From NCBI GenBank assembly GCA_947627535.1, contig CANQWM010000020.1, positions 1 to 47,112 on the forward strand: 47,112 nucleotides of DNA, in the 5' to 3' direction. A program made the translations under genes and the position numbers. Positions 1 through 8,854 of the stretch are shown piece after piece. The stretch is from an uncultured Acetatifactor sp. Lineage in GTDB: Bacteria > Bacillota > Clostridia > Lachnospirales > Lachnospiraceae. The notes below the pieces were generated by a model. That model did no database searches, was not told the origin of the DNA, and saw only the letters and a program-made list of their open reading frames with translations. Position 1 is the stretch's first letter, and each line of letters opens with the position of its first letter.

Positions 1-2
1 AC

Positions 3-788
3 CGTGCCGTCCAGGAAAAACTTGCCATAGAGGAAAACTATTTTAATCCGATGCTGAATACAGGGGATTATGAAACGTTGGAGATCATGCAGCGGATGAT
101 CCGGGCGTGCTCGGTATACCATTACGAAAAGGCATATGACTGTCTGAGGGAGATTGAGGAACGCCTGGAGAGGAGCGGGGAGATCCAGGATGAATATAAT
201 CAAAAAATGGTGGGGATATATCGGGCGATGGTCAGCTTCTCACTGGGAAAAACCACGGGAGAGCAGCTTAGAGAAGCCAGCTTAAATGCGTTGGGATGCC
301 GTTATGATGATATTTTTGAAGAAACGTTCTGGAATTGCTTTCTCTCCAGCAACAGAGCGGATTATCTGAATTATATCGCGATTTCTCTGGCCAGAGAGAA
401 CCCCGACACAGCCATTTACATCTGGGAGCATATCCTTGTAAAACTGGAAAAAAGCAGGGTGGCGCTGGGCGACCGGTTTTGCGCCGCGATGACGACAATC
501 GGAAATCTTACCACGAGATATGGACTGGCGGGTAGATTTCGAGAATGTATTGATATGTGCAACAGGGGTATTCGACTCTGCTCTCAAACGAGCCGATTTT
601 TAAAAATGGGTCATTTAATTGGGGACAGGGCGGAAGCTCTGATCTGTCTGGGGGATGAAAAAGAGACCTACAGGGATGCCTTCCGGCAGGCGTATTATCT
701 GTGCGATATGTTTGAAGTGAAACATTCTGTTAAGTATTATGACAGATTTTACAGAGAAAATTTTGAATCGGATGTGAAGTGGTATTAG
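3..788 (+). CDS. TPR-type regulator (Rgg/PlcR-like), 3' part only
   Basis: The reading frame is open to the left edge of the window: codons from position 3 run without a stop into the first ATG at 51, so this is the C-terminal part of a longer protein. About 260 residues are visible. They are helical with a tetratricopeptide-like rhythm (repeated Leu/Ala/Tyr helices and a Cys- and Arg-rich stretch near RECIDMCNRGIRLC). This resembles the C-terminal peptide-binding half of Rgg/PlcR-type regulators, which usually carry an N-terminal HTH domain; that part would lie outside the window. The regulatory role is inferred. It could be another TPR protein. A strong hairpin follows at 837-883, and a lipoprotein gene on the same strand comes next. 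Confidence 0.5.
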   Translation, partial: RAVQEKLAIEENYFNPMLNTGDYETLEIMQRMIRACSVYHYEKAYDCLREIEERLERSGEIQDEYNQKMVGIYRAMVSFSLGKTTGEQLREASLNALGCRYDDIFEETFWNCFLSSNRADYLNYIAISLARENPDTAIYIWEHILVKLEKSRVALGDRFCAAMTTIGNLTTRYGLAGRFRECIDMCNRGIRLCSQTSRFLKMGHLIGDRAEALICLGDEKETYRDAFRQAYYLCDMFEVKHSVKYYDRFYRENFESDVKWY

Positions 789-836
789 ATACCTTTCGGC
801 AGTATTTTAAATATTTTATATTGTGATGAGGTAAAA

Positions 837-883
837 TACCATGAAATTTCTGGGGAATTTTTTTCCCTGAAAATTTCATGGTA
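837..883. terminator. Long inverted repeat between regulator and lipoprotein gene
   Basis: Arms TACCATGAAATTT (837-849) and AAATTTCATGGTA (871-883) pair perfectly over 13 bp. The loop holds a second stem (GGGAA 853-857 with TTCCC 863-867), giving one long hairpin. An AT-rich stretch follows but no clean U-run, so it may be a terminator for the upstream regulator or an operator for the downstream gene. The terminator reading is moderate only. Confidence 0.45.
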
Positions 884-959
884 ACTTATATTTATATTTT
901 ATAAAATTGAATAGATGCGGAACGGATTTGAGTTTGTGTAAGTGGGAAGGCGGGGATAG

Positions 960-3269
960 TTGTATATGGAATGGAAATATAAAAAAGGAATGTTCAGGAA
1001 AGAAATTGCAGGGGTCTTCTTCTGCCTGGCATTCCTGCTCGCAGGCTGTGGGAAAAAGGAGCCGGACGCGGGGGATCCGAACCAACTGTATTGTCATTTC
1101 CATGAGACGGCTATCCCCGATCCCGACGAAGCGTTGGGCAGTGTTCTTGAGCAGGAGTACAATATTGTGGAAACCGATCGGAAGCTGTTCGGAGATACTT
1201 TATACAGAATTGTCTTCTGCGCGACTCGGGAGGAACCATTTCAGAGCAAATATTTCGTGCAGGTCCTGAAGCTGTCCGACCGGGAGTGGACTATGCAGGA
1301 GATCAGTTTTTTTGGTGGACTGGGAGCCATAATTGACGAAAAGGAAGGCGCGCTTACCGTTCTGAAGGATGACTATGACACAGAGCAGGATCGTTATACC
1401 TATTCTCTGGCGCGCTGGAAGCCGGGAGAAGATGGTCTGGAACAGGTGCAGGACAGCGGGTTCGAGAGCACGGAGGAGGAGTTTGAGACTGCGGGAGAAT
1501 TTTTTACTGCTCCTGATGGAGGATACTGTTATTACAATTCCTACACAGGCAGTGTTGTCCTGTGCGACGGCAGCCTTCGGCCGACGGAGAAGAAGGAGCT
1601 GGGGGGAAATGTCTGGATCAGCGGTCTGATTCAGGAACCGGAGAGTGGCGAGCTGCTCTGGTACGGCTTAACGGATCGGGAACCGGGAGTCTGGAAACTG
1701 GAGGACGGAACCTCTGTGATCGAGGCGGGACAGTCTCTCGGCACGGTAAGTGCGGCGGACTTTCGGGCGGTCTACGGCGCGGACGGAGCGCTGTATCTGG
1801 CGGACACACAGGCCCTGTGGCGTATGGCGGACGGGAAGCTTACGCAGATCTGTCGGTTTCTTGACAGAGACTATCCCCTGACAGCGTTGTATGAAATGGA
1901 AGTGCAGGAGGATGGGAGTCTGCTGCTGGAGGTTGAGAGTACAGAGGAGGAGTTTGCGCTTCAGATCGAGATCAACCATGAGCCCCTGCCGGAAAAGCGG
2001 GAAATCACCATGGCGTCGCAATGGACGGGACAATACAGTCTGGACAGCGCTATTGCAAAGTTTAACAGGACGCAGGAAACATATCATGTTACGGTGGAGT
2101 ATCCTTACGATTTCTATGCGGACGATCCTTACTCGGATCATTCCCAGGAGGAGGAGGCGTTCCGAGACCGGATCCAGATGGAGATTTCCGCCGGCCGGGG
2201 ACCGGATCTGTATTTCTGCAAGATGAACTATGGTATCATAGATCCTGAGGATATGGCCAGGGGAGGATATCTGCAGGATCTGGAAGGGATCGTGAAGGAG
2301 GAGGACGGCTGCTGGCCCGCCGCGCTGGAAGTGGGAAAGATAGACGGGGTGCAGTATGGGATTCCTTTTTCCTGTTCTCTTACACTGGCGGCATATTCCC
2401 GCAGCCTTGCAAAAGAACGCAGCTCCTGGACGCTGCCGGAACTGATGGACGAGGTGAGAAAATCCGGCGTAGAGGTGCTGGACGGATATTTAAGCGGTCC
2501 TGCCCTTGTTTTGTACTATGGGCTTTATGACAACGACAACAGGGAGTTTATAGACTGGGAGAAGGGAGAAAGCCATCTGGACGAGGAACCCTTTAAAGAG
2601 TTTCTTGCGTTTGCAAAAGAATATTCAGGTGACGGAGACAGCTACGGCCCCGGACTCTCGGATGCGGAGAGCCTGAAAAAAGACATAGCGGAAGGCAGAA
2701 CCGCAGGGTGCAGAACACTGGTTACAATCTCAAACTGGGGCGTAATCTGGGACGAGGACGATGATTCCACCAGCCTGGAGAACATTTTTTCCGGGGATCC
2801 TGTGTGCATCGGATATCCGCGATCCCAGGGAAACGGGATCTATGTGCTCGCGGATATGATCTATATGAATGCCAACTCCGAAAACCGCGAGGGAGTGGAA
2901 GAACTGCTGCGCTACCTGTTGTCGGAGGAGACGCAGCGGCGGATCTGTCAGAGATACTTGATAGGAAACATGGGAACGAGTCCTGGATTTCCGGTACGGT
3001 TCAGCACGTTGGAGGAAACCATCGAGACGGCGCTGGAACGAAAAAAGAAGGGAGAGAAAGGAAGTTACTTGCGCCCCGCCCTGACAGAAGAGCAGGCACA
3101 GACAGCCCGCTTTCTGCTTGAAAACGCCCGGCCGGGAAACTTTAGGGCGGAGCAAGTGGAAAGCATTATCTATGAAGAGCTGGAGCCCTATTTCCAGGAT
3201 CGGAGAAGTCTGGAGGAGACGGTGGAAATTCTGGACAACAGGGTACAGCTTTATCTGGACGAGAGGTAA
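960..3269 (+). CDS. Lipoprotein: propeller-like region fused to solute-binding domain
   Basis: Predicted surface lipoprotein of 769 residues. The TTG start at 960 follows a GGCGGGG ribosome binding site; an ATG two codons later (966) is possible. A signal peptide ends in the lipobox LLAGC (Cys30). Residues about 40-345 are rich in Trp, Gly and Asp turns (for example LWYGLTDREPGVWKLEDG), suggesting a beta-propeller. Residues about 345-690 look like an ABC-type solute-binding domain: REITMASQWTG, a FNRTQETYHVTVEY strand, and EISAGRGPDLYF. The C-terminus (SLEETVEILDNRVQLYL) matches the ending of the solute-binding protein at 23265-24569. No permease genes are nearby, so a role in ligand sensing rather than uptake is inferred. 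The ligand is unknown. Confidence 0.72.
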   Translation: MYMEWKYKKGMFRKEIAGVFFCLAFLLAGCGKKEPDAGDPNQLYCHFHETAIPDPDEALGSVLEQEYNIVETDRKLFGDTLYRIVFCATREEPFQSKYFVQVLKLSDREWTMQEISFFGGLGAIIDEKEGALTVLKDDYDTEQDRYTYSLARWKPGEDGLEQVQDSGFESTEEEFETAGEFFTAPDGGYCYYNSYTGSVVLCDGSLRPTEKKELGGNVWISGLIQEPESGELLWYGLTDREPGVWKLEDGTSVIEAGQSLGTVSAADFRAVYGADGALYLADTQALWRMADGKLTQICRFLDRDYPLTALYEMEVQEDGSLLLEVESTEEEFALQIEINHEPLPEKREITMASQWTGQYSLDSAIAKFNRTQETYHVTVEYPYDFYADDPYSDHSQEEEAFRDRIQMEISAGRGPDLYFCKMNYGIIDPEDMARGGYLQDLEGIVKEEDGCWPAALEVGKIDGVQYGIPFSCSLTLAAYSRSLAKERSSWTLPELMDEVRKSGVEVLDGYLSGPALVLYYGLYDNDNREFIDWEKGESHLDEEPFKEFLAFAKEYSGDGDSYGPGLSDAESLKKDIAEGRTAGCRTLVTISNWGVIWDEDDDSTSLENIFSGDPVCIGYPRSQGNGIYVLADMIYMNANSENREGVEELLRYLLSEETQRRICQRYLIGNMGTSPGFPVRFSTLEETIETALERKKKGEKGSYLRPALTEEQAQTARFLLENARPGNFRAEQVESIIYEELEPYFQDRRSLEETVEILDNRVQLYLDER

Positions 3270-3297
3270 AGAAAGACAAAGAAAGACAAAGAAAGAG
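3268..3297 (+). repeat. Three tandem 10-bp purine repeats
   Basis: AAAGAAAGAC occurs at 3268-3277 and 3278-3287, followed by AAAGAAAGAG at 3288-3297. The array starts at the stop codon of the lipoprotein gene and leads straight into a hairpin. It may be polymorphic by slippage. Confidence 0.8.
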
Positions 3298-3298
3298 G

Positions 3299-3337
3299 AT
3301 AAGGTATGGAGAGGACGATCCCATACCTTATTTATCT
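3299..3337 (+). terminator. Probable terminator after the lipoprotein gene
   Basis: ATAAGGTATGG (3299-3309) and CCATACCTTAT (3321-3331) form a perfect 11-bp stem with an 11-nt loop. TTATCT follows, so the U-tract is weak. Its position just after the lipoprotein gene and before the next gene's leader fits a terminator or attenuator. Confidence 0.5.
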
Positions 3338-3420
3338 GGAAAAATGTATCCGTTCATGTTACAATGTCAGAAAACGGGGCGTCTGAAATATCCGGGATGG
3401 CGTCCGAAGGAGGTATCGCA

Positions 3421-5124
3421 TTGAAAACAGCGGCGGAATTACAGAATCTGCTTCGGCAGATCGATCATAGGAGTTATCCGGCCTATAAGGATACAAGGGG
3501 AAAATATCAGTTTCAGCAGTATATTCTGTCCATCGACCACGTCCAGGGGGATCCCTTTGCGGCACCCTCCAAAGTCAGCCTTCTCATTCCCGGGAAGACG
3601 GCAGCGTTCGATCAGCGTCTTTACGAGTCCGTGCACAGGCGCATTGCTCTTCAGGACTATCTTCTGAGACGGGCGGCGGCAAAGATCAGGGAATATTCCT
3701 TTCAGGCGAAGGGGTCCGGGAAAAGCGGGCTTCTCGGCATCAGCCAGCCGGGGCAGGAGATTCTGGAGCGGAGCGCCTGCACCCTTAATCCCGCTTCCGG
3801 CGATATCACTGTCCGTATGGAGATCGGGTTTCCAGCCAATGGCAGGACCATCAACTCCGGGGAACTGATAAAGATCCTCTTTGACTTTCTTCCGGTATGG
3901 GTCAGACAGACGCTGCTCGCCTCCTCCTGCAGGCGGGAGGAGACGGAGGCGGTGGCTGATCTGGCGGACGACCAGCAGTTTATTGAGGAGCAGCTCACAG
4001 AGCTTGGGCTTGTGGCCTTTGTGGCGAATGGATCCGTTCTTCCGAGAAAATCCGGCGTCTCTTCCCTGCCCATGAAGGACGCCGTGGTCTTTCAGTCCCC
4101 GGCGTCCATGGAGGTGGCGCTTAACCTGCCCCACCGCGGCATACTGAAAGGAATGGGGATCAAAAAGGGCGTTACCCTGATCGTCGGGGGAGGCTATCAT
4201 GGAAAGTCCACCCTTCTGGAGGCTTTGGAGCTGGGCGTATACCGGCATATCGCGGGCGACGGAAGGGAGTATGTGATTACGGATCCCGGCGCCATGAAGA
4301 TCCGGGCGGAGGACGGGAGAAGTATCCAGGATGCGGATATCTCCATGTTTATCCGGAATCTTCCCAACGGGAAGGACACATCCTGCTTTTATACGGAGGA
4401 TGCCAGCGGCAGTACGTCTCAGGCGGCGGCGACGGTGGAAGCCATGGAAATGGGGGCCGGTCTGCTTCTCATCGACGAGGATACCAGCGCGACGAATTTT
4501 ATGATCCGGGACGAGCTGATGCAGAGAGTGGTGAGTCGGGAGGTGGAACCTATCATCCCCTTTATCGACAGGGTGCGGGAGCTTTATGAGACCTGGGGCG
4601 TTTCCACCATTCTGGTGGCGGGCAGCTCCGGTTCTTACTTCCACAAGGCGGACTGCGTGATCCAGATGAACCGTTACCGGCCCGCGGAGATCACGGATCT
4701 CGCGAAGAAGGAAGCGCAGCGGTTCCCGCTGACGCTGGAGGAACCGGAAAAGGCGTCCAAGCCGTCCTACCGGCGGGTGGCAAAAAGGGATGCCGGGTTT
4801 GCCAAAGAGGACCGGATCAAGATGAAGACGATGGGACTGGACGGTTTTTCCATCAACCATGAGACCGTGGATATGAGATATGTGGAGCAGCTTGCGGACC
4901 CGGAACAGCTGACCGCGCTGGCACATATGATAAAATATATGAAACTGCAGATTTTTGACGGAAGCCGCACTGTGGGGGAAGCGGTGGAAAGACTTTATCA
5001 GGGGATCGCCGCGAAAGGCTTTGCGGCTTTTTGCGGCCCCGATATCCCGGGAAATCTGGCAATGCCGAGGAAGCAGGAGCTTTTTGCCGCCGTCAACCGC
5101 TGCAGGGGACTGGTAAGGCTTTAA
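3421..5124 (+). CDS. ABC-class ATPase of the COG3044 / MRB1590-like family
   Basis: Predicted cytosolic ATPase of about 567 residues, matching the 'predicted ATPase of the ABC class' family. The frame is open upstream to 3118, but the TTG at 3421 has an ideal AAGGAGG 7 bases before it and begins at the family's usual N-terminus (LKTAAELQNLLRQIDHRSYPAYKDTRGKY). The phrase LSIDHVQGDPFA is typical of the family. A P-loop is present as GGGYHGKST (near 4189-4215). The Walker B-like segment LLLIDEDTSATNFM is the family's hallmark. The C-terminal 200 residues probably form the small MRB1590-type domain. Nucleic-acid binding has been proposed for relatives; the cellular role is unknown. It has no transmembrane segment and is not a transporter component. 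Confidence 0.85.
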   Translation: MKTAAELQNLLRQIDHRSYPAYKDTRGKYQFQQYILSIDHVQGDPFAAPSKVSLLIPGKTAAFDQRLYESVHRRIALQDYLLRRAAAKIREYSFQAKGSGKSGLLGISQPGQEILERSACTLNPASGDITVRMEIGFPANGRTINSGELIKILFDFLPVWVRQTLLASSCRREETEAVADLADDQQFIEEQLTELGLVAFVANGSVLPRKSGVSSLPMKDAVVFQSPASMEVALNLPHRGILKGMGIKKGVTLIVGGGYHGKSTLLEALELGVYRHIAGDGREYVITDPGAMKIRAEDGRSIQDADISMFIRNLPNGKDTSCFYTEDASGSTSQAAATVEAMEMGAGLLLIDEDTSATNFMIRDELMQRVVSREVEPIIPFIDRVRELYETWGVSTILVAGSSGSYFHKADCVIQMNRYRPAEITDLAKKEAQRFPLTLEEPEKASKPSYRRVAKRDAGFAKEDRIKMKTMGLDGFSINHETVDMRYVEQLADPEQLTALAHMIKYMKLQIFDGSRTVGEAVERLYQGIAAKGFAAFCGPDIPGNLAMPRKQELFAAVNRCRGLVRL

Positions 5125-5175
5125 GAACGACACGGCCGAACCGTCGAAAAATTTAAGAGTTTCTGAAATTTTTGT

Positions 5176-5203
5176 TTGCTATTACGAAATTTTGTAGTAC
5201 AAT
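5176..5203 (+). promoter_or_regulatory. Sigma-A-type promoter for the FIST-GGDEF gene
   Basis: TTGCTA (5176-5181) and TACAAT (5198-5203) are separated by 16 bp. The predicted start of transcription leaves a leader of about 67 nt that can fold (GACTGCTG with CGGCGGTC, using two G-U pairs). Confidence 0.5.
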
Positions 5204-5277
5204 GTAACAAAGACTGCTGTTATGTCAGACGGCGGTCCTCTTACAGAAACTGTCGGGAAGTATAGAGGTGTGCAGAG

Positions 5278-7044
5278 TTGAAACAATTTCACATAAGTTA
5301 TGACAGCGATGAGCAGTTTTTAAGCGAACTGGAAGCGATTAACAGATGGAGACGGGAGAATGCGTCCTATCAGGTTGTCTGCAGGATTTATTCCCAGGAC
5401 ATGGAGAAAGAGCATATCGGGCATGTATGCGGGATGCTGGATGCAAACATGCCGGACGCGCTGTATCTTGGATGTACGTCAAACGCCAATATTCTGGAAG
5501 GCAGCCTTTCGGAGGCTGAAATTTTGGTGATCTGTACGGTCTTTGAGTACGCGACGACAAAGGCACATCTGCTGCAGTATCCTTTTCAGGAGTCGAACTA
5601 TAAGGAGGCTGTGGACGGCCTGAAGCAGTTCTGCGAAGCCAATCCCTGGGTAAAATCCGTGGAAATGCATGCTACCATCATGAATATGTCCATGAAGGGG
5701 TTCTGCGACGAGATGAGTTCGCTCCCCAGAGATATCCAGGTATTCGGGGGCGGTGCGTTTAATCCCAATATGGACGACGAATATGCCGGTGTCTTTTCAA
5801 AGGGAAGCGGGTTTTGCGAGCACGGAATCGTGTTCCTGCTTCTCGGCGGGGAGGACTATTACACATACAGCAGATATATATCCGGCTGGAAACCGCTTAA
5901 GAGAAAATTCCGTATCACGAAAGCAGACAAGGAGGTGCTGTACGAGCTGGACGGCAGACCCGCCTTCGAGGTCTATAAGCAGTACCTTAACATAGAGAAG
6001 AACGAGAACTTCTTTTCCAATACGCTGGAGTTCCCCATGTTTCTGGAGCGGGGCGGATTTCATATTCTCCGCTGTCCGCTTGCCGTGACGGAGGATAACG
6101 CGCTGATCATGTCTTCTGACATGGAGGAAAACGCCTATGTGAGCATCGCCTATGGAGATCCGGAAACCATTCTGCGCAGCATCTGGCAGGACGGCCAGAT
6201 GATCGCGGATTTTCAGCCGGAGGTCATCCAGACGTTTTCCTGCGCGGCGAGAAGAGCTTTCTGGGGAGATCTGAATATCAGCAAGGAAACGGTGATGTTT
6301 AAGGATCTCGCACCCACCGCAGGATTTTATACGCACGGCGAGTTTATCCGGCTGGAGGGCGAAATGCTGAACTTCAACGTGACGCTGGTGCTGGCCGCCA
6401 TGCGCGAGGGAATGCCTCAGAAGGAGAAAAAGGTGGATTTCTGCGGCCCCACGTTTAAAAAGCTTGATAAAATCCCCATGATCTGGCGCTTTGTGTCCTT
6501 TATCGAAGCGTCTACGGCCGAGCTGGAGGCGATGAACAGGAAGCTGACGCTGTCGGCCATCACGGATGGTCTGACGAAGCTGTATAACCGGTCGGAGATC
6601 GAGAGAAGGATCAACAGCGCGCTGGAGGAAAGCAGGGAAAGCGGAGATAATCGGGTTCATCTGATCATGCTGGATATCGACAACTTCAAGAAGGTGAACG
6701 ATGTCTACGGGCATAAGGAAGGGGATCGTGTTATCATCGCGCTCTCCGATATCCTGCAGAAGGCGGCGGAGAGCGTGAAGGGAGCCAGCGCGGGAAGATG
6801 GGGCGGCGAGGAATTTATGCTGATCCTGTCGGGAAATGAAAACGAAGTTGTTATGGAACTGGCGGAGAAGATCAGAGCAAGCTTTGCCGAAACAAAATTC
6901 CCGGCTGCCGGTCATCAGACCGTCAGTATCGGCGTGACGCAGGTTAGAAACCGGGAATCCATCGACAGGATCTGCAGCCGGGTGGATAAGGCGCTGTATA
7001 CGGCGAAGGACGGCGGAAAGAACCGCGTGGTGAAGCTGGATTAA
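5278..7044 (+). CDS. FIST sensor domain - GGDEF diguanylate cyclase
   Basis: Predicted signalling enzyme (588 residues) making cyclic di-GMP from two GTP. Residues about 25-235 match the FIST N-domain and about 240-380 the FIST C-domain, a module proposed to bind small ligands such as amino acids. A short linker (SFIEASTAELEAMNRKLTLSA) leads to a GGDEF domain at about 420-588 with the signature GGEEF at 509-513. The metal and substrate motif LDIDNFKKVNDVYGH is intact, so the cyclase should be active. The inhibitory I-site RxxD before GGEEF is absent (the segment reads KGASAGRW). No transmembrane segment is seen, so it is likely cytosolic. It starts with TTG at 5278 behind its own promoter and ends 15 bp from the convergent ABC exporter gene. 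Confidence 0.9.
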   Translation: MKQFHISYDSDEQFLSELEAINRWRRENASYQVVCRIYSQDMEKEHIGHVCGMLDANMPDALYLGCTSNANILEGSLSEAEILVICTVFEYATTKAHLLQYPFQESNYKEAVDGLKQFCEANPWVKSVEMHATIMNMSMKGFCDEMSSLPRDIQVFGGGAFNPNMDDEYAGVFSKGSGFCEHGIVFLLLGGEDYYTYSRYISGWKPLKRKFRITKADKEVLYELDGRPAFEVYKQYLNIEKNENFFSNTLEFPMFLERGGFHILRCPLAVTEDNALIMSSDMEENAYVSIAYGDPETILRSIWQDGQMIADFQPEVIQTFSCAARRAFWGDLNISKETVMFKDLAPTAGFYTHGEFIRLEGEMLNFNVTLVLAAMREGMPQKEKKVDFCGPTFKKLDKIPMIWRFVSFIEASTAELEAMNRKLTLSAITDGLTKLYNRSEIERRINSALEESRESGDNRVHLIMLDIDNFKKVNDVYGHKEGDRVIIALSDILQKAAESVKGASAGRWGGEEFMLILSGNENEVVMELAEKIRASFAETKFPAAGHQTVSIGVTQVRNRESIDRICSRVDKALYTAKDGGKNRVVKLD

Positions 7045-7059
7045 AGATACGGACGCCGG

Positions 7060-8835
7060 TTAAGTCGGGGTTTCGTGCCGGATCTGCAGTTCGTACAGTT
7101 TTTTGTAGATTCCGCCCCGGGCCAGCAGCTCCTGATGAGTGCCCTGCTCCCGGATTTTCCCTTTGTGCATGACCATAATACAGTTCGCATGTTGAATGGT
7201 GGAGAGCCTGTGCGCTACCATGATGGTAGTCCGGCCCTCCATCAGTTTTTCCAGGGCCTGCTGGATCAGAAGCTCTGTCTCTGTGTCGATGTTGGCCGTG
7301 GCTTCGTCCATTACAAGAATACTGGGCTTGTGGGCCAGAGTCCTGGCAAAGGACAGAAGCTGGCGTTCCCCGGCGGAAAAGGAGGCGCCGCGCTCGGAAA
7401 CGGGTTCCTCATAGCCGTGGGGAAGCCGTTCGATAAAAGCGGACGCATTCACGTATTCCGCGGCTGCCTTCACTTCTTCCTGTGTGATTTCACTGTCATA
7501 AAGCCGGATATTGCTTTCCACAGTCCCCTCAAAGATAAACACATCCTGCTGCATCTGGCCGATGGCGCTTCGCAGCTGTTTTTTGTCCAGCAGACGGATA
7601 TCAACGCCGTCGATGGTAATACTCCCCTTTTGTATGTCGTAATAGCGTCCGATCAGATTCAGGATCGAGGTTTTTCCGGCGCCGGTTGCGCCCACGAACG
7701 CCACCCGCCTGCCGGGTTCGATTACAAAGGATACATCCCGGAGCACATAGTTTTCGCCGTCGTAGGCAAACCATACATGGGAAAATTCGATGCGGCCCAG
7801 AATACGGGGCAGGAGTACGGGCTCTTCCGCCTCTTTTACGGTGGGCTCTTCATCCAGAATCGCAAAGATCTTTTCCGCGGAGGCCAGGGAGGACTGCAGG
7901 GTGGAAAACTGTTCCGCAAGCTCCTGAATGGGGTCAAAAAAGGACTGAATATACTGGGCGAAGATATAGAGCGTACCGATGGAGATCGCGCTGTCCAGCA
8001 CTTCCCGGCTGCCCACGCCCAGCACGATCATAAGGGAGATCACGCTCAGAAGATAGATGATGGGGCGAAAGACGGCGAAGACCATCATTTCTCTGTAATA
8101 TGCCTGGTACAGCTTACGGCTTTTGTCATCAAATTCCTCAAATTTTCTCTTTTCCCGGCCGAAGATCTGGATGATGCGCATACCGGAAATGTTTTCCGAA
8201 AGAAAGGTGTTCAGATCCGTCAGCCTTGTCCGGGAAAGACGGTAGGTCTTTCGGGCAACCTGCCGGAAGATCACCGTGAGCACGCAGACTACGGGAAGCA
8301 GGAGAAAGGAGATCAGAGCCAGCCGCCAGTCGAGAAGAAGCATGATCGCGGCGAGCCCGGTGATTTTTACGATATTTCGGAACAGCCGGACCAGAATGCC
8401 GGAGTACATCTCGTTCAGCGCCTCCACATCGTTGGTGACGCGGGTTACGAGTTTGCCCACCGGAGTCAGGTCGAAATAGCGGCTGCTCAGGCTCTGGATA
8501 TGGACATAAAGCTCCCGCCGGACGGTAAAGATAATGCGCTGCCCGGTTTTCTGGAGAAGCCAGGTCTGGGATATGTTGAAGATCACGCTTAACAGCAGTA
8601 CGATGCTGTATTTTACGGCTGTGTCGGTGATTACGCTGTAATTTCCCTCCGCCTCAAACAGGTCTATGGCATCCCCGATCAGCATGGGACGGTAGAGGTC
8701 AAAGCCTGTCAGGGCAAGAATCAGAAGAAGACACAGAAAAAACCAGCCCAGGTAAGGCTTCATGTAGGAAAGAAGCCGGAAGAGAGCGTTTCCGTTGTAA
8801 TTGGATTGTGTTGTATCCTCAGTCAGTTTGTTCAT
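7060..8835 (-). CDS. ABC exporter subunit 2 (BmrD/YheH-like), canonical Walker B
   Basis: Fused membrane and ATPase half-transporter of about 591 residues. I choose the ATG at 8835 because AGGAG at 8844-8848 lies 8 bases upstream; the frame stays open to 8865, but that would overlap the preceding gene. A six-helix exporter membrane domain spans about 20-320. The nucleotide-binding domain has Walker A GATGAGKTS, Walker B ILVMDEATANID with the catalytic Glu, and a degenerate signature FSAGERQ in place of LSGGQ. Together with the neighbour this makes a heterodimeric exporter with one good and one degenerate ATP site, as in BmrCD, LmrCD and TM287/288. Substrates of relatives are drugs or lipids; the substrate here is unknown. 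Confidence 0.93.
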   Translation of the reverse strand: MNKLTEDTTQSNYNGNALFRLLSYMKPYLGWFFLCLLLILALTGFDLYRPMLIGDAIDLFEAEGNYSVITDTAVKYSIVLLLSVIFNISQTWLLQKTGQRIIFTVRRELYVHIQSLSSRYFDLTPVGKLVTRVTNDVEALNEMYSGILVRLFRNIVKITGLAAIMLLLDWRLALISFLLLPVVCVLTVIFRQVARKTYRLSRTRLTDLNTFLSENISGMRIIQIFGREKRKFEEFDDKSRKLYQAYYREMMVFAVFRPIIYLLSVISLMIVLGVGSREVLDSAISIGTLYIFAQYIQSFFDPIQELAEQFSTLQSSLASAEKIFAILDEEPTVKEAEEPVLLPRILGRIEFSHVWFAYDGENYVLRDVSFVIEPGRRVAFVGATGAGKTSILNLIGRYYDIQKGSITIDGVDIRLLDKKQLRSAIGQMQQDVFIFEGTVESNIRLYDSEITQEEVKAAAEYVNASAFIERLPHGYEEPVSERGASFSAGERQLLSFARTLAHKPSILVMDEATANIDTETELLIQQALEKLMEGRTTIMVAHRLSTIQHANCIMVMHKGKIREQGTHQELLARGGIYKKLYELQIRHETPT

Positions 8836-8854
8836 GGCAGTTTCTCCTGAAATA

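Noticed and set aside
3439..5133. 564-codon open frame on the minus strand
   Set aside because: It lies opposite the COG3044 ATPase, whose motifs and ribosome site are clear. The antisense product is His/Arg-rich without any recognisable domain.
5147..5173. AAAAATTT/AAATTTTT inverted repeat after the ATPase gene
   Set aside because: It is made only of A and T with eight pairs, too weak to call a terminator.
5204..5277. Possible c-di-GMP riboswitch before the GGDEF gene
   Set aside because: A stem is present, but the conserved core bases of the class I or II c-di-GMP aptamers are not seen, and the leader is too short.
7075..8592. 505-codon open frame on the plus strand
   Set aside because: It is opposite an ABC exporter gene with all ATPase motifs. 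It shows no domain and no start signal.
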